From NCBI GenBank assembly GCA_003233295.1, contig QILJ01000435.1, positions 1 to 14,619 on the forward strand: 14,619 bases of DNA. The letters run 5' to 3'. Positions within the stretch are counted from its first letter, which is position 1. Every line of letters starts with the position of its first letter. Position numbers and translations under genes: made by a program. This DNA comes from Ignavibacteria bacterium. GTDB lineage: Bacteria; Bacteroidota; Ignavibacteria; Ignavibacteriales; Melioribacteraceae. A model generated the notes under the pieces. It was given only the letters and a program-made list of their open reading frames with translations, had not been told where the DNA came from and did no database searches. Shown piece after piece: positions 8,279 to 14,619 of the stretch.

Positions 8279-9427
8279 ATGCAAACAAGTTATAAAACAT
8301 TAATCTCATTAATTGGGATATTACTGCTATTATTAAGCAGCATATCTTTTGCTCAAGTAGCTGGGGATATTTTATGGCAGGATAAATTTGAAGATACGGC
8401 AACCGATCCTGGTTGTTTAGTTAATGTCGGTTGGATGTACTACAATGAAAGTGACGGTTTAGCCGGCGCTATCGTAGAGCAAACAAGTTCATTTACAGCT
8501 TTTATGCAGACTGGTAACTTTTCCAGTTTTGTCGGCGCTGTTGTAATGCAGTCAAATGGCACCCCGGAAATTGATACTGCTGATGCAGTAAGAGGACATG
8601 AACTTCTTGTTGATTCGAGCAAAGGCGCGCCTAATGTTGAAGTAACGTTCAGAGTAAATTTCAAAAAAATTGAATCTTCTTTCTTCTCTTTTGCCACCAG
8701 AATGGTTCAAAGAGATACTTCAGAAACTTATCCTGATTCTGCTCCTACTGAAGAAGGTGCATATCAAGTATTCATCAGTCCGTTGACTAATGATATATCA
8801 ATTGCACGTGTAATGGGTGTTTTAGAAGGTGGAGCAGAGTATGATTTCTTGAATCCCGGAAATTGGAAATATCTTGCTTCTACACAAGACTTTACAGTGG
8901 AACTGAATATACCATATTGGGTAAAATTCTATTTGTATGAAAACCAGTTCAAAATGAAAATCTGGGAAGGTGATCCAAGTGACGAAGAAGATGTATGGTT
9001 ATTAGAAGCTACAGAAGATAGCGCTCGTGTTTCCGGTACATTCTCACAATTCGCTTTATTATCTTCTGATCCTGCAGCCACTGATCAGATTGAAATTGAT
9101 CAAATAGTTGTTAGAACAACAGACCCTGGCACTGCTGTAGAAAAAGAAACTCCTGAACTACCAAGCAAATTTGAATTGATGGCAAACTATCCAAACCCGT
9201 TCAATCCATCAACAAACATCCAATTTGCATTACCTGCAAATTCAAATGTAAAATTAACTGTAGTAAATGCATTAGGTCAGGTTGTTGCTGAATTAGTTAA
9301 TGGTGAGTTAAGTGCTGGAGTTCATGAAGTAACATGGAATGCCGCAAATGTATCATCAGGAATTTATTTCTACAGAATTGAAGCTAATAATTTTGTTCAA
9401 ACAAGAAAAATGATGCTTCTTAAATAA
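8279..9427 (+). CDS. T9SS type A sorting domain-containing secreted protein, beta-rich N-terminal domain
   Basis: This is a 382-aa secreted T9SS cargo protein. The signal peptide (1-25) ends ISFA|Q. Residues ~30-285 are a beta-rich region that I cannot assign. The opening ILWQDKFEDT and the segment IPYWVKFYLYENQFKMKIWE resemble the concanavalin/LamG-like sandwich of carbohydrate-associated proteins, but I see no catalytic residues. A short linker leads into a textbook type A sorting domain (~293-382): ELPSKFELMANYPNPFNPST, LTVVNALGQVV, HEVTWNAANVSSGIYFYRI and the basic end TRKMMLLK. Such domains direct passage through T9SS and are usually removed or anchored at the surface. It is the last gene before a strong terminator and follows the PorV/PorQ-like gene by 36 bp, so it is likely that protein's client. 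The N-terminal domain may bind glycan (inference). Confidence 0.85.
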   Translation: MQTSYKTLISLIGILLLLLSSISFAQVAGDILWQDKFEDTATDPGCLVNVGWMYYNESDGLAGAIVEQTSSFTAFMQTGNFSSFVGAVVMQSNGTPEIDTADAVRGHELLVDSSKGAPNVEVTFRVNFKKIESSFFSFATRMVQRDTSETYPDSAPTEEGAYQVFISPLTNDISIARVMGVLEGGAEYDFLNPGNWKYLASTQDFTVELNIPYWVKFYLYENQFKMKIWEGDPSDEEDVWLLEATEDSARVSGTFSQFALLSSDPAATDQIEIDQIVVRTTDPGTAVEKETPELPSKFELMANYPNPFNPSTNIQFALPANSNVKLTVVNALGQVVAELVNGELSAGVHEVTWNAANVSSGIYFYRIEANNFVQTRKMMLLK

Positions 9428-9450
9428 GAATATGTATAGTATTTGAAAAA

Positions 9451-9487
9451 CCGGGATTCCATTCAATATGGATCCCGTTTTTTTTTT
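9451..9487 (+). terminator. Strong Rho-independent terminator ending the envelope operon
   Basis: The 5' arm CGGGATTCCAT (9452-9462, one bulged T) pairs with ATGGATCCCG (9468-9477) around a 5-nt loop and is followed directly by ten Ts (9478-9487). It lies 24 bp after the stop codon at 9427. An A-run at 9446-9450 can pair with the T-tract, extending the stem. It separates the 2117-9427 operon from the C45 genes. Confidence 0.93.
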
Positions 9488-9507
9488 ATCAATTTGGGGA
9501 GGAGATA

Positions 9508-10659
9508 ATGCTCAAAAATGTTTTAATTTCACTACTTGTTTTAGTGTTTTTTATCTCGTGTAGTGAAAAAGGAGATACAACTACTGAAAATCATAGCAGT
9601 AAATCTGCAAAGGTTTTTTACGTAGAAAATAGTACAACAAAGATTCCTGTTGTTGTAGTGAGCGGTACTCCGTACGAGATGGGATACCAATTAGGACAAG
9701 CTACAAAAGAAGAAGCTAAAAAGTGCATGCTTGGCTTTTTAGATCTAGCACAGAAGAGCAACGCTGCACTGACTGATGCTGTCTTAGATGATGCATGGAA
9801 TAAAATGCTGCCTTATATCGATAAACGATTTATCGAAGAATTAAAAGGTCTTGCTGACGGCTCTGAACTGCCGCTTGATCAATTAAGAAGAGCGCACATG
9901 ATCCCTGTTGTTTCATCTTATGCATGCAGCGGTGTGGCTGTTTGGGGTGATGCAACAGCTAACGGCGACCTCTATCAGATTAGGAATTTAGACTTCACAA
10001 TGAATGCACACTTACAGGATTATCCTGTGATTGTTGTGTACAAACCAAAAGAAGGTATTCCACATATACAGACTTCATTTGCCGGTTATATAGCATCACA
10101 TTCAGGAATGAATGCTAAGGGTATTGTTCTCGGTGAAAAAGGCGCTTCTCCTTCGTCAGAATATCCATACAATTATGATGGTATCCATTTTTCACTTCTC
10201 TTCAGATCAATTTTGTATGATTCAAATAATCTGGATGAAACTTTAGATATGATCAAGAATGCAAAGCTTATAAAAAGATATTTTTTATATATCGGTGATG
10301 GAAAAAAAGAGTCGATGGGCGCGGCAATTGCGGTTGTTACAACTCCGGACGATGTTAAATTATCGATATACAGAGATAATGAAAAACCTAATGGAATTGC
10401 TCTAAAAGTTATGAGTAACTGCATTTATTATACAATGAATAATGATATTGCATATGCAAATTTGAATTTGAACAAAGGTAAGTTCGATGCAGAAAAGATG
10501 ATAAATCTTTCTAAATCGGTTGCTAGTAAGGGAGGAAATCTCTTGAATATTGTTTATGATGCGTCAACACTGGAAATGTGGGTTGCCTATGCCAATGGAT
10601 TATCAGATGCGGCAAACAGCGAATATATCCATGTAAATATGAACGACTATTTAAATTAA
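9508..10659 (+). CDS. C45-family Ntn-hydrolase (autoproteolytic acyltransferase/amidohydrolase-like) lipoprotein
   Basis: This is a 383-aa lipoprotein of the C45 family (isopenicillin-N acyltransferase / acid-ceramidase-like Ntn-hydrolases). Family members cleave or transfer acyl groups at amide bonds after autoproteolysis exposes an N-terminal Cys. The lipobox FFISC gives a lipidated Cys18. An N-terminal segment with GTPYEMGYQLGQ (53-64) is typical of the family. The predicted nucleophile is Cys140 in YACSGVAVWGDAT, followed by NGDLYQIRNLDF (152-163), the counterpart of the family's G-x-N/R-x-D segment. Further matches are SHSGMNAKG, LGEKGAS and LEMWVAYAN near the C-terminus. It has a very strong ribosome binding site, GGGGAGGAG at 9496-9504. 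It lies just downstream of the terminator, so it probably has its own promoter, which I could not locate. Its neighbour at 10770-12684 is a paralogue. Substrate unknown; the family is confident, the exact reaction is not. Confidence 0.82.
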   Translation: MLKNVLISLLVLVFFISCSEKGDTTTENHSSKSAKVFYVENSTTKIPVVVVSGTPYEMGYQLGQATKEEAKKCMLGFLDLAQKSNAALTDAVLDDAWNKMLPYIDKRFIEELKGLADGSELPLDQLRRAHMIPVVSSYACSGVAVWGDATANGDLYQIRNLDFTMNAHLQDYPVIVVYKPKEGIPHIQTSFAGYIASHSGMNAKGIVLGEKGASPSSEYPYNYDGIHFSLLFRSILYDSNNLDETLDMIKNAKLIKRYFLYIGDGKKESMGAAIAVVTTPDDVKLSIYRDNEKPNGIALKVMSNCIYYTMNNDIAYANLNLNKGKFDAEKMINLSKSVASKGGNLLNIVYDASTLEMWVAYANGLSDAANSEYIHVNMNDYLN

Positions 10660-10769
10660 CGAGAATAAAGAGAAAGGATTTGATCGGTATCTGATAAAAT
10701 ATTATTCTGAATGAATATTATCTGAATCATTTCACTGAAGTATTATAAAGTTAGTATACGGAGAAAAAT

Positions 10770-11039
10770 ATGAAAAAGGCATTATTAATTATTGCAGGAA
10801 TTATTGTTCTATTCATTATTATCTTTTGGAGTAGAATAGGCAACTCAATTGATGTTTATTCTCTTGTAAGTAATGTTACTGAAGCACTGAATAGTGAAAA
10901 TGACTCATATACTCTTTCCGTTGAAGGTAATATAAATCTAAGTAATAAGAAGGATACACTCACAGCAGGATTCTCTTACAAAAGAGGAAATCATTTCCTC
11001 GCGGATGTTTATTATAACGATTCACGTTATATTCAATAA
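10770..11039 (+). CDS. Fragment 1 of disrupted gene: N-terminal membrane anchor and start of a beta-rich domain
   Basis: This is an 89-aa frame. Residues 4-21 form one hydrophobic helix (ALLIIAGIIVLFIIIFW) without a lipobox Cys, so it is probably an uncleaved inner-membrane anchor. It then enters beta-type sequence (SYTLSVEGNINLSNKKDTLT, YKRGNHFLADVYYNDSRY). It stops at TAA 11037-11039, while the frame one base earlier continues the same kind of sequence (IIRQGDSTQVFIGSAD). The beta pattern recalls LolA-like lipoprotein-carrier folds, but this is a guess. Confidence 0.55.
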   Translation: MKKALLIIAGIIVLFIIIFWSRIGNSIDVYSLVSNVTEALNSENDSYTLSVEGNINLSNKKDTLTAGFSYKRGNHFLADVYYNDSRYIQ

Positions 11040-11158
11040 TTAGACAAGGCGATTCAACCCAAGTATTTATAGGTTCGGCTGATAACGGAAGTCAGAAGGA
11101 AGGGTATTCAATTTCAAGTCAGAAGCAGGCAAAGAAGAATAATTCCGGTAAGTCAGAT

Positions 11159-11653
11159 TTGATCGTTTATGGAAAGGGTAATGATAAAACTGAATTCGAC
11201 ATAATCAATTTACTTGGAAAGATACTCAACGATTATCCTCAAACAAATGAAATTCCAAATTTAAGCTGGTACAAGAAAACTGCGATCTCAATCTGGTCGT
11301 TTCTGTATTGTTCATTTGACGAGAAAGAGAAAGATGGAACTGAATATCAAGTTATCTCAATTCCTCTCGGTTCTAAAAATCTTCAGCTTTGGTATGATGA
11401 TGAGGACGGAAACTCTTTTCGTCTGATTTCCGATGATAAAAAAAATACTATCAACGTTAAATTAGTTTTAAATGAACCATTCAAGACCAAACCATTACGT
11501 ATCGGCAGTGAGACAACTGTTCTTAACGTAGAAATTTCAGAATTAAATACAGCGATTTATAGAGGGGCATTACGTACAGGCGGTATTCTGCTTGAAAACA
11601 TTGAACCTCCAGCCGTTGACGGAATTGAAAGACCTACGGAAAAGGGAAACTGA
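11159..11653 (+). CDS. Fragment 2 of disrupted gene: remainder of the beta-rich N-terminal domain
   Basis: The frame is open from 11018 to the TGA at 11651-11653. The nominal TTG at 11159 has no ribosome binding site and is not a believable start. It holds the rest of the extra domain, with strands such as EYQVISIPLGSKNLQLWYDD and TVLNVEISELNTAIYRG, and ends in a Pro/Glu-rich linker (IEPPAVDGIERPTEKG) leading into the C45 domain one frame back. No known catalytic motif is seen. Read as the middle of one protein with its neighbours. Confidence 0.5.
   Translation: MIVYGKGNDKTEFDIINLLGKILNDYPQTNEIPNLSWYKKTAISIWSFLYCSFDEKEKDGTEYQVISIPLGSKNLQLWYDDEDGNSFRLISDDKKNTINVKLVLNEPFKTKPLRIGSETTVLNVEISELNTAIYRGALRTGGILLENIEPPAVDGIERPTEKGN
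11641..11647 (+). promoter_or_regulatory. Candidate -1 frameshift heptamer A_AAG_GGA at the second frame junction
   Basis: In the upstream frame the codons are GAA AAG GGA AAC TGA, so A AAG GGA fits the X_XXY_YYZ slippery pattern two codons before the stop. A -1 slip gives AAA GGG AAA CTG ATT and enters the C45 frame. The shift must fall within 11629-11653, because a TGA at 11626-11628 closes the C45 frame further upstream. I see no strong downstream hairpin or upstream Shine-Dalgarno stimulator. The same A/G runs are also prone to indel errors. Confidence 0.3.
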
Positions 11654-11724
11654 TTTATAATGAAGGGAACAGAGTCCTACTAGCAAAAGGCACGCACAAG
11701 GAAATTGGTCAGGCTGAAGGCGCT

Positions 11725-12684
11725 TTGCTGAAAAATGAGATCAGAAAAATGGTAGATGCTACACTCTACACAATGTGCTGGGTTTATACTATTGATAAAA
11801 AGGAATGGTTCATTGATGCATTCAGAGATGCTTATAAAAGAGAATCACCATTTATACCGGAACGGTTTCAGGAAGAAATGGCGGGAATGGCTGAGACATC
11901 CGGTGTGCCTTTAAAAGAAATTCAGCTAACAAATGTTTTTCCAGCGCTATTCCATTGTTCAGGTTTTGCTTTGTTCAAATCCGCTACAATTGATGGCAAA
12001 CTTTATCACGGTAGAATTTTGGATTACATAACAGGACTCGGTTTGCAATACGCCGCTGTTGTATATATCATTAAACCCGACAATTATAATGCTTTTGCAA
12101 ATATAGGTTATGCCGGTTTTGTTGGCTCGGTAACAGGGATGAACGCGAAGCAAGTTACTTTCGGAGAGATGGGCGGCGGAGGCGAAGGCGATTGGGATGG
12201 TATGCCGATGGCGTTCTTAATGCGAGATGGATTAGAAAGAGCAAATACAATGGATGAAGGAGTGAACATCTTTAGAGAAACTCCGAGAACCTGCGAGTAT
12301 TACTATGTAATTTCCGATAGCAAAATTCCTGATGCAAGAGGACTTTCGACTTCACCGGATAAGTTTATTGTTATTAAACCGAATGAGGCTATAGAAACAC
12401 TTGACCAACCTGTGAAAGATGCTGTGTTGATGTCAGCAGGAGATCGTTATAAAAATCTTGTTAAACGTGTTAAGGAAAATTTTGGAAAGATAGATGCACA
12501 GAAAGCAATTCATTTGATGGATAGACCTGTATCGATGAAGAGCAATTTGCACAGTGCATTGTTCGCTCCGGAGTCTATGGAGTTCTGGGTTGCAAATGCT
12601 GGCATCAATACTCCGGCAAGTGAAGAACCTTATTATCATTACTCCTTTAAGGATTTATTGGATCAGCTTAATAAGGTGAAATAA
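11725..12684 (+). CDS. Fragment 3 of disrupted gene: C45-family Ntn-hydrolase domain
   Basis: The frame is open from 11629 to the TAA at 12682-12684. A start at the TTG of 11725 would discard the conserved LLAKGTHKEIGQAEG segment and has no ribosome binding site, so this is not an independent gene start. The predicted nucleophile Cys (codon 11956-11958) lies in HCSGFALF, followed by DGKLYHGRILDY, SVTGMNAKQ, FGEMGGGGEGDWDG and, near the end, MEFWVANAG. These align in order with YACSGVAV, NGDLYQIRNLDF, SHSGMNAKG, LGEKGAS and LEMWVAYAN of the intact paralogue at 9508. The domain therefore looks complete and functional if it is translated. It ends two bases before the CPBP protease gene, implying co-transcription. 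Confidence 0.7.
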   Translation: MLKNEIRKMVDATLYTMCWVYTIDKKEWFIDAFRDAYKRESPFIPERFQEEMAGMAETSGVPLKEIQLTNVFPALFHCSGFALFKSATIDGKLYHGRILDYITGLGLQYAAVVYIIKPDNYNAFANIGYAGFVGSVTGMNAKQVTFGEMGGGGEGDWDGMPMAFLMRDGLERANTMDEGVNIFRETPRTCEYYYVISDSKIPDARGLSTSPDKFIVIKPNEAIETLDQPVKDAVLMSAGDRYKNLVKRVKENFGKIDAQKAIHLMDRPVSMKSNLHSALFAPESMEFWVANAGINTPASEEPYYHYSFKDLLDQLNKVK

Positions 12685-12686
12685 AA

Positions 12687-13871
12687 ATGTTAACAATGCC
12701 GGCAGAAGCAAAGAAAAAAATCATCAAAAGTTTGGTTATTACTTTTTCACTGGCATTGCTTCTTCTTATTTACGTTTGGGGAGAGGCTACAATATTCGGG
12801 TTTCTTTCTTCAATCCCATTTTTCATATTCCTTTACTTTTTATTCTTTTCAATCGGCGATCCAATAATTACTGATTGGTTTAAAAATGAGTTAAATGGTG
12901 AACTGAAAAAAAACATTATTTTCCCGACTCTACTAATAGTGATTTACTATTCTTACCTGTTGCTTAATGGTGCGGATCCATTCAAAGGGACAAATTTTCT
13001 TCTTCCGTATTTAATCTATTTCCCAGTATTGATTTTTTCAGGTAGGTTGACCAAATCAGATAATTTAGATTGGATTGACTTTTTTGCTTTTGCACTTTTT
13101 CTTCTTCCTATAACATTAGTAAATTTTGAGCCCGGTACGAGCATGCCTTTCGGCGGTAGAGGATTTGATTCTGTTTACCGGATAGCTATAATGTTAACGG
13201 CGGTTTACAGCTTTTCTGTAGTGAGAGGTATTAAAGATGTAGGATTCTATCCAATATTTAAATGGAAGTATCTAGGTTATGCATTGTTATCTTGGATTGC
13301 ATTTTATTCTTTGGCGATAATTATTGGATACCTGACGAATTTTCTAAAAATTGTTGGACATGACTCCATTACTATTGAACTTCTGAGTGGAATATTCTGG
13401 GGATTACTCACGGGATTTTTCCATACTGCTATATTCGAAGAGCTTTTCTTCAGAGGACTTCTGCAGAATATGTTTTCCAAAAAGATTAAACAATCTGACA
13501 ATTGGAAGATATTCTGGAAGTGGGGACTTGGAATCTTAATTTTTTTCTCTTTACTTGCCGGGTATACTTTGGAAGGAGGTCTTCAGTGGCTTCCTACATT
13601 AGTAACAATATCGTTATTCTTTGCAGCCTTCATAATTGAAGGAAAAGCGAAATCAGAAGTTGGAACTTTCACAGCGTTAGCAATTACAAGCGTTATCTTC
13701 GGCTTGGTACACTATCATGCAGGATCGATTGTTTTTATTGGTCTTGCTTCAATAGCGGGTTGGGCTTATGGATACACGTACTACAAAACTAAAAACGTGT
13801 TTTACTCTGCGCTAGTTCATACCTTGGTGAATAATACGGCTATTATTATCGGAATAGAGTTAATGAAATAA
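12687..13871 (+). CDS. CPBP-family intramembrane glutamic endopeptidase (CAAX protease / Rce1-like)
   Basis: This is a 394-aa polytopic membrane protease of the CPBP (ABI/Rce1) family. The three family motifs are intact: EELFFR (251-256, the EExxxR catalytic motif), FGLVH (338-342, FxxxH) and HTLVNN (378-383, HxxxN). About eight or more hydrophobic segments are visible, from residues ~13-31 to ~384-392. The N-terminal half (~1-190) is extra membrane sequence before the catalytic core. Bacterial members are thought to cut membrane-associated peptides or proteins, and some act in peptide maturation or self-immunity; the substrate here is unknown. The start lies two bases after the preceding stop and has a weak upstream AAGGTG, which suggests translational coupling. 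The 394 aa are long for the family core of about 200-300 because of the N-terminal extension. Confidence 0.88.
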   Translation: MLTMPAEAKKKIIKSLVITFSLALLLLIYVWGEATIFGFLSSIPFFIFLYFLFFSIGDPIITDWFKNELNGELKKNIIFPTLLIVIYYSYLLLNGADPFKGTNFLLPYLIYFPVLIFSGRLTKSDNLDWIDFFAFALFLLPITLVNFEPGTSMPFGGRGFDSVYRIAIMLTAVYSFSVVRGIKDVGFYPIFKWKYLGYALLSWIAFYSLAIIIGYLTNFLKIVGHDSITIELLSGIFWGLLTGFFHTAIFEELFFRGLLQNMFSKKIKQSDNWKIFWKWGLGILIFFSLLAGYTLEGGLQWLPTLVTISLFFAAFIIEGKAKSEVGTFTALAITSVIFGLVHYHAGSIVFIGLASIAGWAYGYTYYKTKNVFYSALVHTLVNNTAIIIGIELMK

Positions 13872-13888
13872 TCTTGAAAAAATGAATT

Positions 13889-14619
13889 ATGTTAAAATCA
13901 AAATTTATTATAAAAAATATAGTTGCTTTATTCATAATAACATTGCTTTTATTTTCATGTCAAAAGAATTCAGTTGAAGATAAGGCGAAAAACCTTTTGT
14001 CTCAGATGACACTTGAGGAAAAAGTCAGTCTTCTTGGCGGACATGACGGAATGTCCTCAAACGGTATTGAGCGGCTCGGTATCCCAAAACTTGATATGGC
14101 AAATGGTCCGCACGGAGTTGGCGGAGAGGAAGGAGCAACATTTTTTTCATCAGGCATTTCTCTCGCTGCTACTTGGAATCCGAAGTTAGTTGAGAAAGTT
14201 GGAGAAGCAATAGGTGAGGAAGCCAACTATTTCGGTAAAGAAATCATGCTTGGTCCATGTGTAAATATACATCGCTTACCAATTGGCGGACGAAATTTCG
14301 AAAGTTATTCCGAAGACCCGTACTTAGCTTCACGTATGGGTGTCGCATGGATCAAAGGTGTGCAGAGTAAAGATGTTGCAGCGTGTGTTAAACATTACGC
14401 CGGTAACGAACAGGAGTTTGAGAGAAACGGTGTAAATGTTATAATGGATGACAGAACATTCCATGAAATACATTTACCCGCTTTCAAGGCTGCTGTTCAA
14501 GAAGCTAATACTTACACGGTAATGAGTGCGTACAATAAATTCAGAGGGAAGTTTGCATCAGAAAATAAATATCTACTGACTGATGTATTAAGGAATGAAC
14601 TTGGTTTTGACGGTTTTGT
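13889..14619 (+). CDS. Glycoside hydrolase family 3 (beta-glucosidase-type) lipoprotein, 3'-truncated
   Basis: These are the first 243 residues of a GH3 enzyme, cut by the right edge. ATG 13889 is the first start after an in-frame TGA at 13883-13885, and no strong ribosome binding site is visible. The signal peptide with lipobox LLLFSC (Cys24) predicts a lipoprotein. The GH3 N-terminal TIM-barrel domain begins at ~28 (AKNLLSQMTLEEKVSLLGG). It contains GIPKLDMANGPHGV, the substrate-site segment NIHRLPIGGRNFESYSEDP (126-144), VKHYAGNEQE (167-176) and TVMSAYNKFRG (210-220), and reaches LGFDGF just before the nucleophile Asp (SDW-type motif), which lies outside. Family members remove terminal beta-linked sugars from oligosaccharides or glycosides; the exact sugar cannot be told. 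It starts 17 bp after the CPBP gene and is probably co-transcribed with it. Confidence 0.92.
   Translation, partial: MLKSKFIIKNIVALFIITLLLFSCQKNSVEDKAKNLLSQMTLEEKVSLLGGHDGMSSNGIERLGIPKLDMANGPHGVGGEEGATFFSSGISLAATWNPKLVEKVGEAIGEEANYFGKEIMLGPCVNIHRLPIGGRNFESYSEDPYLASRMGVAWIKGVQSKDVAACVKHYAGNEQEFERNGVNVIMDDRTFHEIHLPAFKAAVQEANTYTVMSAYNKFRGKFASENKYLLTDVLRNELGFDGF

Larger units (their letters stand above)
10770..12684 (+). pseudogene. Frame-disrupted membrane-anchored C45-family Ntn-hydrolase (two -1 frameshifts)
   Basis: Three consecutive open frames read as one protein of about 637 residues if two -1 shifts are allowed. The first lies within 11018-11039 and the second within 11629-11653. The start is supported by GGAG at 10760-10763. 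The order is: an N-terminal membrane anchor, a beta-rich domain of unknown type (~10860-11630), then a complete C45 domain from about 11641, whose GNRVLLAKGTHKEIGQAEG aligns with the N-terminal segment of the intact paralogue at 9508. The domain retains its predicted nucleophile Cys (codon 11956-11958). The fragments lack other credible starts. Explanations are a decaying pseudogene, two indel errors in the assembly, or (for the second junction only) programmed frameshifting. All other genes in the window are intact. The preceding gap 10660-10769 holds nothing else recognisable. Confidence 0.7.

Noticed and set aside
10690..10730. Direct repeat-like ATTATTCTGAAT / ATTATCTGAAT before the disrupted gene
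   Set aside because: Two short imperfect copies in AT-rich DNA, with no further copies or CRISPR-like spacing.
11018..11039. Programmed frameshifting at the first junction of the disrupted C45 gene
   Set aside because: No in-phase X_XXY_YYZ heptamer exists in the only stretch where both frames are open, so a plain indel is the better explanation.
14002..14226. Open frame on the - strand at 14002-14226
   Set aside because: It is antisense to the clearly recognisable GH3 N-terminal domain on the + strand.

Overview
The window is about 14.6 kb of AT-rich DNA (I judge roughly 35% GC by eye) with every recognisable gene on the + strand. It most likely comes from the Ignavibacteria/Chlorobi side of the Bacteroidota (FCB group). 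The evidence is a canonical type IX secretion (T9SS) type A sorting domain with the NYPNPFNPSTNI signature, a PorV/PorQ-family outer-membrane barrel, a TonB-dependent receptor with a carboxypeptidase-regulatory N-terminus but no SusD partner, and signal peptides cleaved at A|Q. This placement rests on pattern recognition, not on a search.

Layout. (1) Positions 3-1424: the 3' part of a SurA/PrsA-like periplasmic folding lipoprotein, cut by the left edge. (2) Positions 1425-2116: a roughly 690-bp gene-free AT-rich spacer with several inverted repeats, including a 195-bp segment bounded by 11-bp inverted repeats. (3) Positions 2117-9427: a tight four-gene envelope operon of TonB-dependent receptor, large FN3/sorting-domain exported protein, PorV/PorQ-family barrel and T9SS cargo protein, closed by a strong intrinsic terminator at 9451-9487. 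(4) Positions 9508-10659: an intact lipoprotein of the C45 Ntn-hydrolase (autoproteolytic acyltransferase) family. (5) Positions 10770-12684: a second C45-family gene with an extra membrane-anchored N-terminal domain, split over three reading frames by two -1 shifts. (6) Positions 12687-13871: a CPBP (CAAX-protease/Rce1-like) intramembrane glutamic protease. (7) Positions 13889 to the right edge: the first ~243 residues of a glycoside hydrolase family 3 lipoprotein.

How they may work together (inference). The 2117-9427 operon looks like a SusD-less outer-membrane module. The receptor would import a substrate, while the PorV/PorQ-like barrel and T9SS would handle export and surface attachment of the two sorting-domain proteins. 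The downstream genes 10770-14619 are closely spaced (2 and 17 bp) and probably co-transcribed. They combine envelope hydrolases acting on acyl/amide, membrane-peptide and glycoside bonds, but no single pathway can be named. The most notable points are the SusD-less module, the tandem C45 genes (one domain-fused and frame-disrupted), and an A_AAG_GGA slippery heptamer exactly at the second frame junction.
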